Shown one piece after another: positions 41,701 through 53,700 of a stretch of 64,000 nucleotides of DNA. Under the pieces are notes generated by a model. The model did no database searches, was not told the origin of the DNA, and worked only from the letters and a program-made list of their open reading frames with translations. The stretch's first letter is position 1. Each line of letters begins with the position of its first letter. The position numbers and the translations under genes were made by a program. Source of the DNA: Promerops cafer (Eukaryota; Chordata; Aves; Passeriformes; Nectariniidae); assembly GCA_013398275.1 (NCBI GenBank), contig VZSE01015292.1, positions 330,584-394,583 of the forward strand. The letters run 5' to 3'.

Positions 41701-44700
41701 TGGGCTGGTTTCTTTTTCTTTGGGAGGGTTTGAAAAACAAGAGCAAGCCTTGAAGTTTGGCACTTCTGAAGCTGATCTCAGGCTGGAGCACAGACAAGCT
41801 CTGTCGTGCTCCTGCCACAGGTGACAGCCACTGGTTTACACTTTGTCTTTACTGGTGCCATTTTTTTTCAAAATCTCAAGTAATGACTAACTCTGGATCA
41901 ATATACAAATTTTCCTCTTTGAATATGAAGACAAAGCTGGAGCAGAGGAGAATAGAGCAATACCCTCTCTTTCAGAAGCAGCGAAAGAAAACCCTCTCAC
42001 TTCAGACTCTGGTGTGAGAAGGGAACGTGTAGGTTTCACCTTGGTTCAAAGACTCTTTGAGTACTTGCCAGGAGTTCAGAGCACATAATAGTAAAAGCAT
42101 ATTAAAAAAATAAAGTAGTTTGCATATCTAACAAAGAGCACTAATTTTTTTTTCATTATCAGATGTTACATTCTTTTGATAGTATGAAAAGATGCTGCAG
42201 AAATGATGACACAAGACACCATTCTGCTACAAGATAACCATTTCCAAATAAATATATCTTAAGAAATGAGGTTTGAAGTTTGCATAGAAATTTAGATGTT
42301 TTATAAAAATGCATTACAACACAAAGGAGCTTTCTGCAATGTTCATATGAAAGGTTTAAAAAGAGATTAAAATTATGTCCTTGGAAGGCATATAGCCTTG
42401 TCAAGGAAAAAAATTTGTACATTAACCCCGTGTAGGAAAGTTGTACTTTATCTCTATTTCAAAGGCTATAAAGAACCACTTTAATCAACCTACTTGACTT
42501 TGGGGACTTGCACATCTCACTGAAACTCATGAAATCTGGCATAGTGTGGCTTCCAGAACACAAAAGCCTTTAATCTGTAAACCGACACTCTTGTACATTC
42601 AAATCCTGATACTATCTCCTTGTTAGGAACAAAAACTGTGAATTTATCCAAAATGGGATCTCATCTCATCTAAATGATGTAGCCTTTGCAACAGTGACCT
42701 TTAACAATGGTTATACCCAACAACGAAAGATTTTATGTCAGGAGCCAGTGGAAACAATATACATTAAAATTCTGATCTGATAGCACAGCCCTTTATTTTT
42801 CAGTTTTAGACAAGGATCCTTTGAACATTTCATTTGCTCTCTTGTCTAACATACCTTTGTTTCTTGCCCACGGAATGAACAGCAGGAAAAGGGGGCTGAT
42901 ACTTTTCTGCAGACTATTTGATTGTCAGGTGTCATTAGTAATGCTCTCTTTAAAATAGAGACATAGATTTTAAAACAGCTGGAACTGCCTACAAAGCCTC
43001 ATTCTTAAAAAAAACCCTCATACACATACATTTATATAACAGAACATTTTTGCACAGATACATCATGGCCTTACAGTGCTTGACAGCCCTATGCTTCCCT
43101 TCAGCTGCAGAACCAAAGGCTGAAGTGACTTTCCTGTCTCCCGAGGCAGCTGCAGAACGGGCTGGAGCCATGCCCTGTGCTGGGGCAGAATCCTGAGAGC
43201 ATCATTAATTCATGTGTTACTTGATAAATCCATTAGGTCAGCCTGGATTAGCCTATCGATCTCCCCAGTGCATTGTCACAGAGCCCTGTGATCCTGGCTG
43301 AGCTGCTGGGATGGAAAAGCCCCGGGAAGGCTGGCAGGGAACTGGGATCAGCTGATCCCAGCACGGCTCTTCCCAGGCTCCGAGTTCCCCTGGGGAGCCC
43401 AAACAGGTTTGTGTGGGCTGGGGTGAAACAGGCCAAAAGAAGCTTGTTCTGCTTCCCAGCTGGGAAGCTCCACCACCTCAGATCAAACCCCCATGGGTTT
43501 GGATACCCTGGCCTGTGTCCCCCACCACGGCACGGGGGCCTTCCAAGGCACTTTTACCCTCTAAAATAACCAGCTCCCTAAAAAGAGGATGCAATCAATT
43601 CACTTGTTGGCACGTCAGGCCTCACGTTTCCTTCTCCTGCAAAGTGCAAAGCAGCAAATAAACACGCTGCTTTGAACAACACTCTGAAAACATGATTTTC
43701 CTGATTTACATGTAAACCAGAGCAGCAAAAATTGAGTGGGAGAGCTCAGCTCCTAAGCGAGCAAAACGTACTCCACAGGTCTGGCTCTGTACCTCCTGGT
43801 GAAATGTGTCTAGAAGGGGATGTTTCAATTCAGGCACCTGTAATAAAGTTTCATAAAGAAGGGCCTTAAGCTGATAAGTCTGGTTTAGGATTTTCTTATT
43901 AACTGCCCATTCCCCATAATGAGTTTTTAATTTAATTTTTTCAGATTTTAAGGCATATGAAAGCTGCTCATGTGCCTCTGGGATCTCAAGATGGGTATTT
44001 GGGAAAGGAAGAATTATGAGAGTACTGAAACTGATTTTTTACATATGCTATAATCCTGGTATTGAGATTTTTAACAAGTTTCCTGTGCAGCACAGCTCAG
44101 CCCATCTGCACACTGACTCCTGCTCAAAATTCCTCTGCACTGCAATTGGAATTTCTGTTACTTCCAGATTAGTCTCAGAATTAACACACAGCAGGGTTTT
44201 GGTTTTTTTTTTTAATAAGTAGATTGGAACTCCATCATCAGGAACTGGAAGACCCTCTGGTCTGGCCAGAAAAAGGGTTTCTGACTGGATGGAGCAGTCT
44301 CGTAGCAGAGAGCTGCTGAAGCAGGTGTTTTATTCTGAAAGTGTGGTTTATTCTGTGCTTTAAAGACATGATCTTCTGCACTGGTGCCACAATGGCCATT
44401 TTTTTATCTCCTTTCTGATGCTGAAAATACAATGGTAGTGTCTGCCAGCGGAGTGAGAACTTGCACTCACAGGGGGTTTGTGCCAGGGTTTCTACAGGAA
44501 AGGATGCAGTCCCTAAAATCTCAGAATTACAGAATGGTTCGTGTTTGAAGGGACCTGCAAAGGTCACCCAGCCCAATTCCCTGCCACCTTCACCTAGGTG
44601 AGAATCTGGAATTCTAGAGAAATGCCTGCCTGTTTACAGTAACTCAGAGCACAGAAAAGACTACATTAAATGAAAAAGAGGCTTCTTGCTGAAATTTTGC

Positions 44701-47700
44701 TGACATTTCCTGTGGAATGGAGCAGAGGAATGCAGTGAGAAACACAGGACATTGGGTCAAAGAAAAGATGGAGTCACTCTATACTTTAAATTCAGGAAAG
44801 AAAAGACAATTATTTCTCCTTTTTTATTTTTTACCAATTAAAACCTGTTATTGCACTATGCTGAGCAGTATGAAAAACTCTACCACGCTCAAAAAAACTT
44901 TGTGAAACCTTTCAACCATTCTCTGATTTTAACTGGCTGTTCTCTCTGTTGTGGCCCTTTCTTCTACAACTGGGAAGCTTTAAGACATCCTGGACAGTTA
45001 GAAAGATTTGATAAGAGAAAACTCACAGCACTCCCAAATCCTTTGCTAAATCTCCCTTTTTCTTCCCCCACAGCATGTCACTAAAGATTTCATAAGTGAA
45101 ATGTACTTAATGAAATTCCAGATATATATCCTCTTAAAATGACAGCCCTCGGAAGCAACTGTTTTTAAAGCAAAAGAATATTGAGGAATTAAAAACCTGC
45201 CGACCCAAGGAAGTTAGCCAACCTCAGGAGGGGATTTATTTCAGTGCCTTCCAATAATGGAGTCACAGAATGGATTTAAATTTCTCAGCCTCACACCGGT
45301 GCCTGAGATGCTGTGGACTTTGCAGATAATGAAGTAATCCAGCACAAATGGGTGATTGCCTGGGACATCTGGCTGACATGGACATGCCAGGGCTGTGTGG
45401 ACATCCAGCCTTACCATGATGGTGCTGGGTGTCTACATTCAGACAACTGAATGAGGCACTCCAAGGCCAGGTGTGGGTTGAGGAGGAGAATGAAGATATT
45501 TCATATATAACCAAAAGCAGCAAGAGGCACAAAATCTACAAGAAACCATTCAAATTTGAGGGAAATGCTACAGGTGGAAAAATGTCAGACAAGAAACGTG
45601 GGCAGATATGTGATAGAGGAGCATCAGTGTCTGATTTCTCCTTGAAATTTTAGCCTGACTGACACACCAGAGATGATGGGAACAGTGTCTGATCCACACA
45701 CGGATCTGGTGGCAGAGCCCACGGCGATTTCCACGGCAGCACAGCACAGAGTAACAAGGGCATTTCCCTCTGACACCTCCTCTGACTCCAGAGGTTCTGT
45801 CAGTGGCACGTGTCCCTGTCACACCTCACTGCACACAGGTAGATCACACCTGCCTGGAACCTCCTCACTGGACAGTTCCGTGGAAAGCATGGGGTGGGGA
45901 TGGGGTCTGTGGCTTCTCCCTCCAGATCCTGCACAGACTGAACAGGGGAGGAGAGGGAGGAGAGAAATCCCTGCTAAATGAGACACTGAGCCAGCAGACA
46001 GCTCTGCCAGGTGCTGCAAATGAGAGGGCTCATGACAAATGGGGCATGGTGAGCGACGGCTGATGGGCGCTGTCGTGGGCCGGGGGCTGTCTGTGCTTTG
46101 ATAATACTATACGGTATTTAATATTAATTAAAATCTTAAATTATATTCTTAACATAATTATGCGATAACATTAATTAAAATATTAACCCAGCTGCACAAA
46201 CCAGCAGGTTAGGAAGCCAAATGCCAAATCAATTGATGTGCAAGCATTGTTACGTATCTCCACGGTGCTGAGGATGGATGTGCCACTCACCCCACGAGTG
46301 GCAGCTGCTGAAAGCACTGCAGAGGCAGGAGGGCCTCGAGCTGGATGTTCCAAGAGGAACATAAGCAGGAAGCACATGGAATCTGTGTTGTTCCTCCTGC
46401 CTCTGCCTCCCGTGTGCTGCTGCAGCTCCAGTGACTGAGATTACGCTCTCCAGCACGGAGAGGAGGTTGTATTACTCTTGATTTTACACCAAGTACTACA
46501 TGTGTCCAATCTGAGAGAGACCAATAGAGTATATTTTTAAATCCTCCCCCCCCACTTTTTTTTTTTCATGACAGAAAATTGAAATTTGTAATGAAACTAT
46601 CGTTCCTGTTTTTTTTTTTTTAATCACTGGTCTTTGGCAATTTTAAACTCTGAGCTCTGAAAAATTCATTACCACTAAATTCCATCAAGGGTGTTCCTGA
46701 AACCAAAATTACTTAATCAACTCAATTTAGCTTCTTGTGTAGATCTAATTCAGAAAAACTTTATCTTCTTGGATTGTTATTGCAATTAATTTCCTCCCTT
46801 TTTTTTTTTCTGTAGCAGACGACATTTCAGTAATTAGATATTCTATAAAAATGAGTTATTCATTCAGAATAGCTTCACTTTTATATTTGATTAATCACAT
46901 TACCACTGAGGTCTGGGTTTTGTCTCCAAGGAAAAGTTTAATGACCTCATTTTAATCCTTCTTTTAACCACCAGGCAGGTATCAATGAGGAGAAATAAAA
47001 TTATCTTCCTTTTTCTTTTTCTTTGCTTTATTTCACAATCTTGAGATTTCATTTGATGCTTTTTCTGTGTGACTGACCCATTTACAAGGAAGAATCCAGC
47101 TGATTCTGATTAGGTTCAGGGCAGAATCAGGCTAAACAGAGCCTTGAACTGTGCCTTAATAACTAATGCTCAGTGTAATGGAGAGGAACCAGAACTGCTT
47201 TACCACGTGGCAGCCAGTTTAAAGCTCTGTACATGATTAATTTGGTGATAATTTGAAAATGAATGTACTGAAATGAAATAAACAAAACAAAAGGCACTGT
47301 AAATTTAGGTTTTGATTAATGGGGTCTATTAGGAAGAGACTTCTATCAAGGAGATGATTTTTTTTTTTTAAATCAATGCATATATACCCACACAATGCAA
47401 TGAAATAATTCATATAAACCACATCTGTGAGTAGAGACTTGGATATGATTGATGACTGTTTCCCTGGCATCAGCATCTATCTGTGCTTTGGATCCAGCTA
47501 TTTGCACATCTATATTTGGTATTTATACATATACATCTCTGTATCTCTATTTATTTTGCAGTCTCAAAGGTATCTCATCCTTTCTGTCATGTGTTACACT
47601 GGTGTGAAGGCTTAACAGACATCACAGAAGAGTCTGATGCTTTTTTCATTAAGACATGAGGAATTATTGTTTTCTCATAGAGTGAGTAATATCTTTCATT

Positions 47701-50700
47701 TTGGATGAAAGAGGTGATAAAATAAAGAACAAAAGTTGAGCATCCACAAGAGAGTACGAAGAGTTTCTTGTGCTCCCTAGCAGGGCACTGGAAGAGCCTC
47801 CAGGCACTCGGAGGTGCTGTGCCTGGAAAGCCACAGTGCTCCCAGGGAATCTGCACTTGGAGCTGGGGATCACCCTCATTCTCCAACCGAGTGAAACTGT
47901 GTGGGCATCACACCTCAGCTCCACTGGACAGGCTTTGCATTGAGGCAGGGATCCATCTCCAAAGGTCAGTTTGACTCCAAAGGCAGGTCAAGATATAAAT
48001 AATTTCCTAATCATGGTTAACCTGTGTGTCTACAGCTGCAAAGCCCTGGAATTATTGTGGTGATTTCAGCATAAGGCTGAAACAGGATGGAAAGAATGAA
48101 TATTGTTTCTCCTTGTGCTCTGTTTGTTACTGCTACCCCCCAACCTAACATCCTTAATCTAATTCATTGTTCATGGCAAAGGATGTCACCAGGACATGCA
48201 ATGAGAGGCAGAAAGCCCATTTCAATTTATAAGCACTGGGGTCTTATTTAGGAAAACTAGACTGATTTGTGGTTTTTAAGACTTCACTGACTATATATTT
48301 AATGGAAATGCACATAGAATTAGGTAGATGCTCACATAGCCAAATGCTACCGGGCATATTCGATTCACTTGGATATAATAATTTATTTCAGTTAGAGGCT
48401 GACAGCTCTGTAACAGCCCAGACTTTGCTGGGTAGTTTGGCTGAGCCTCGTTTTGACTGGAAAATTGCAAGTGAACACAGTCATCTGGGAATTTCCATGA
48501 AAGCATAATTGATTTTTAACAATAAAGCCTGTCTGCAGGACTGTACAGAGCTCCTGGGTTTGTCTTCAGCTGTAAAACAACACAGTCCTGTACATTCCCT
48601 TACCACAGGTCCTTCCCCTTGCTCTGACCTGTGCAATCTTGAATTCTGCCTCGTGTGACAACTGCCTCTAAATTAAGCCACAGGCATAGTTTTGATGATT
48701 TAAGAAGGCTGTATGATCCGGGCTAATCTGCATCCAAATGTCACTGCAGACTTTCTGAATGGCACAGGTGTAGTGCTGGGGACAGTGAGACCTGAATGGA
48801 CAACTCCATATGCAGCTTTAGTCTGTACACTGGCAAATCATGTACACAGTGCTCAAGATTTAAGCCCTTGATCTTTTCCAGGGTCTAGGAACAGGGAGGA
48901 GGCAGATGGACACGTGCCACGGTCCTGGGAGATAGCAAGCTACCCACTTTCACTAGTTTTTCTTGGATCAACCTGTTAAGATCTCTTTTTAGGAACACCT
49001 CAAAGGCACCCTGGTCCAATTTTCTGTCTGCAGGAAATCCCAGTGACATCCCACTCCTGCTGGGTTCTCCCTCCACAGGGTAAGATTAATTTGTAAAACA
49101 TGAGCATGCATGTAAAAAGGATTTCTCATAACACTCCCATGTTCCAAACACTTCTGGGTACATCTGCCTATAAATGTGTTTAGGAAACCCCAAGGCAGCC
49201 TGACGTGGATGCCAATTTTGGTCTCCCACGACCATTAAATATCATTTCTCCAAAGCAGGCCTATTTGCATCTTTGCATCCCAGTCACTTGGAAGTCACAA
49301 TCTCTCAGCCTGAAGGAAGAGCTGAGCGTTTTCCCTGCTACTTTGCTATTTTGAAACTCACCGTTAAAAATGGAGCTCAGCAGGATCTGACTGAGGGGGC
49401 TGGAGCCCAGGCTAAGCATTCACCCCACTTGCAAAAAAGTCACATTTTTACAGTTCACATCAGCTATTTCTGTGCAGCGCTGCTCTTGCATAGGTTGATG
49501 CACAGCTTTATTCTCTCCTCAAACAAACAATGAACATGGGAACAAACACATTCAGAACAGGGAATACAATTTTAGGTTATGCTTGTTTGCTTTGTTTCCA
49601 CAATTTTGGCAAGTTCACAGAGCAGGAGGCTAAGTGAGAGCTACACCATGGATGTGAAAAAGGAAATACTAATGCCCTTGTTCAAGGCACTAAAACTGGA
49701 TTACTATATCCAAATTGGGTCAGAAGAATGAAAACTGAGCAGAGGTGGAGCACAGCAGGGTTAGCAAGATAACCAGGGAAGGCAGGCTGTAAAGCAGAAG
49801 GGCTTGGAGGATCTTGGCTTGTTTTGCTTCACGGAATGATGTACACTAGTAAATCACGGGGGAGAGAGAAGGGGAAGGAAACATCAGAATGGGAGAAGGA
49901 AGAACTATTTCTGGTAAAGGACAGTGCCAGCAGGGCAGCGATGCTCCAGGAGCATCCTCACTCCCAAATTCCAAAGCACTTCTCAGAATGGGCTCATTAA
50001 CGTCTCCCATCGTACTCGAGGAACCAGAACACCTGCACAGACAAAGCTCAGACACTTTTGGCAGCGTGGTGCCAAAACCAAGAATCCCTTTTAACTTGGG
50101 TCTCTCTCCGTGTTCTTTCGTGCAGGAAGCACTGAGCTCTTCTCTGCAGGCTCCAGCCCTGCCTGGTCCAGCCCAGCACCAGCCAGGTTAACCCAGCCTC
50201 ACTGCAGCAGCCAGGGGTGAGCCTGGTCTGACAATATTAATTAAATAGGCCAGTTAGAAACTGGCAAGAACTGCTTTCCCCAATGTGCTTGCAACAAGGA
50301 CTTGCTCCTTCACTGATTAGCCAGGTCCATGCTGTAGCCAGATTAACCTCACCCAGAAACACGTCCCTCCTGCTCCAACACAGCCTCTCTGAATTCAGGT
50401 TACTCCACACCAGCACCTCTGCTCTGAGCTCAGCCAGTCTTTGGCCAGGTGGCCTTTCCCAGGCCAGCAAATGCCAGCACTGCCCTGTGAGCTGGGGAGC
50501 ACCCACCCATCCCCAGCAGTCCAGTCCTAAACCTTTGGAGCTGTTCCTAACTGGTGTCAGTGTCAGGATTAGCCAGCGAGGCAGGGAAGGGGAGGCTGTC
50601 CTAGAGCTGCCTCTTTAAAACAGACTCCACCTGATTCAGCTTTGGAAGAGGAGATTCTCAAAGCAGTGCCAAAGAGCAAATTTTAAAGTAGCTTTAAATA

Positions 50701-53700
50701 AGACCTCCTAAGGCTCAGGAGCTTAAAGAACTTGAATAGCCCAGTTTCTTTTTTCCCTTTCTCTCCCTCCAAAAAAAATTTTTTTTTTTTGAGAGGTAGA
50801 TTTTCAGGCAGGTTTTCCCAAGAATCCACAAGCTCAAGTAATCATGAGCACTTTAGCCCTGTGAAATAATATTTTCCTTACATGGGCTACTATAAAAACA
50901 AGTTCTGCACAGTAGGCAAATTTAAAATAACTTTTAATTAACATTTCAGACACAGAAGTCTGATCATGCAAATTCATCTGCGTCTCCTCTCTGTGCCTGA
51001 TTGTTCCTGATTGAATATGATAAAAATAGACTTTGTATGAGTCAAGTGTAGGCATGGATTTCTTTCACTTCTCCTCCCCTCTGATTATGCATTTTCTTAG
51101 ATAAAGTGGAAATCCTTGGATGGCTATTAACAGTATCGTGGGTCAGACTGGAAAGGGCATCCTGCCTGAGAGCAGTTAAAGATTTCACTGGAATTAAAGG
51201 TGTTCCTCCTGTGAGCAAGAAAGATGCTTCAATCTTACATAAACCTCACCTGAGACTATCCAGCGTTGTTCTGTCTCAGCTGACTTTTAATCTCTGAAAT
51301 CCCAACTCTAATTTCACTGCATCCCCTGTATCTGAGGTGAGCATCTGGCCAGAAGCTACAGATCCATATTAATATGGAAAACCCACAACTCACTTGCACT
51401 CAGGAGATAAATATTTGAAGGGAGACTCAGGAATTTCCCCATAATTAAGACATGTCAAAGGACATGACCCTGTTATAAGTAACAAGAACTCTGGATAATG
51501 GAGGGCACAGTGATACCTTTATCTTACAACAGTAAGAGAGCCAGTTTTCCAGTAAAAATTCCTGCAAAGCTTTCGTAACACACTCCAGTTAAAATGCCAA
51601 TATTTTACAACAGCTGGTGACTTGGCAGGTGCAAAATCCACCAAAAAATTCACAGAAATGAATGAGTCAGAGAAAGCTTGGGCACGGGGGATTAAAATAC
51701 CTTTTTCCATGGCATCTGACCCAGAGCCTGTGGGCATGGGCTGGCTGGGCACATTGAGGAGTCAGTGCTACCTCTCCTCTTTGGCAGAGGGAAGAGCTGC
51801 CTCCCCTCATTTATTTTTGCAAGCAACAATGTCACATGAAGACCACAACACTCTGGACAGGCTGAAGTCCCTTAGATAGCCAGAAGAGCATTCCCTGGGT
51901 CACAGTCCTGCATTAAACCATTAAAAATGCCCCAAACAGCTGCCTGTGATGTTTACAGCATTTCAGGGGATGCTCCACTCTTGTGGTGTCTCTCAGGAGA
52001 CACTTCCCCACTGTTGGCTGCTCTCTGATGCTTCTCAGCACAGGCACAGGTAGCATTGCAGGTCCAGAAAACATTCACCATCACAAAAAAGAGCTGGAAA
52101 GGACCAGAGGAGGCACCTGCTCCTCGCTGTGCCCCGTGCCTCGCAGCTCCATGCAGGTACTCCTCAGGACTGTCAGGACGGGCCACGCTGATGGAGACTG
52201 GCCTTAGAGCCAACAGCAGACTCGAGTTCCAAACTGCTTCATCCAGAGACTCTGATTTCCTTCCTCCCATATAATTTCAGAAGCCTTTGCTTGAGAAGCT
52301 GGGGCTCCTCCTTCCCCTGCCTTTCAGGTGGTGGACTGAAGGATGCGAAACCCACTGACATCCATTTTCACTGAAGCACCCAGGCATTCTGGAGTTTTAC
52401 TGAGGTATCTTCATTTTGTACCTTTAAGGCTCTTCTCTGAAATTTTATTGCTCTTTTACCACTTCTCATCCAGCACTACGCTTTGATGCCAGCCCATCTG
52501 GTATTTTGGATGCCCATTCACCAACACACCTCAGCTGGTTGTGTCACTTTGGCACTCCTGTGACTGTGTCTGAACCTGCCCATGGTCCATGCACGCAGCC
52601 TCTTCCCCCCTGCGCTGTGCTTGGCTACGGACGTGCCCTGACTCCCGTGACCGTCGCAGTGGATGCTTTCCTCTCTCCCATCCCGTTGTTAAATTTTACA
52701 CAGCAACATTAATTCCTGCTGCTGAATACACGAGCTGTGACGCCAGCGTGGTGCAGTGTCCTCCTGAGCTGCATTCCCATCCAGAAACGATTAAGTCTAA
52801 AACCACCCTGGCTGAATGACAGGTAATTTAAGAGCGCTATAGGGTGGGCCTTTGTATCTGTCTGGGATGAATACAGCTCCTGAGTTCCTCTCATCTGGCT
52901 GCTTGCCAAGAGCAAGCCACAGTTTCAGTTATTCAGTCTATTTTTGTTTTTACAGCAGCATCTCAACGCAACTATTTAAAATAAAAATATACAATATCTC
53001 TCCAAACAGTCCGCAGACTTAAAAGAGACCATGGGCTTTCACACTCTCTGAGGAGCTATAGATTTCCTGGAAAGTGATTTTTGCTATTTTTTTTAGAGGT
53101 GTTAAAATGCAGATCAGACTATTTGAGGACAGCGAGGAGATTCAGCTCAGGCTTAAAGAAACTCATCAGCCTGATGCTGTTCCCTCTGCCAGTAAGGGAA
53201 AAAACATATTATACTTTCATACTCACATGAAATTCAGCCTGGCTATACCCGGGAGTATATCAAAGATATTTGTTTCCACAGAATCAGAAAGTATTATTGT
53301 AAAACACCCTTGGTTTTCAACTCTTTGTAGAGAAGTCCCATGTGCCACTGTGTAAAGCCCTTTGGCCCTTGCAAAACTCCTTCTTCGGTGATTGAAATTA
53401 GAGAAATAATGGCACACATCAACTCTGCTTAAAGGGAGAGTAGCATTTTCTAATCCATTTAACACAATTCTGTGGGTAATTCTCTTGATGGCTTTTATTC
53501 CTTCTAGGTTTAATACACACCGAGACATTAAATACTCAGAATTCACCTCAAAGAAAATTTCCATTATCCCACCTTCCATCAGCTTTGAGAAGTGCTTTGG
53601 AAAGCCATTAAAATACACCACATCTGGAGGGGATGCTGCCCTGCAGAAGGCACCAACGTGCTTGTGCAAGTAACCCTGACCCAGCTCACCCTGCTCCCCA

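Noticed and set aside
45240..45290. Possible CR1 terminus (ccttccaataatggagtcacagaatgg)
   Set aside because: It mixes pieces resembling both orientations of the CR1 end and is too short to support a call.
46545..46622. Poly(T) runs as evidence of a processed pseudogene on the minus strand
   Set aside because: No coding-like sequence or target-site duplication next to the runs.
53223..53669. 148-codon minus-strand open frame in intron 8
   Set aside because: No recognisable domain, no partner exons and AT-rich intronic context. Could be tested by homology search, but nothing in the sequence supports a gene.
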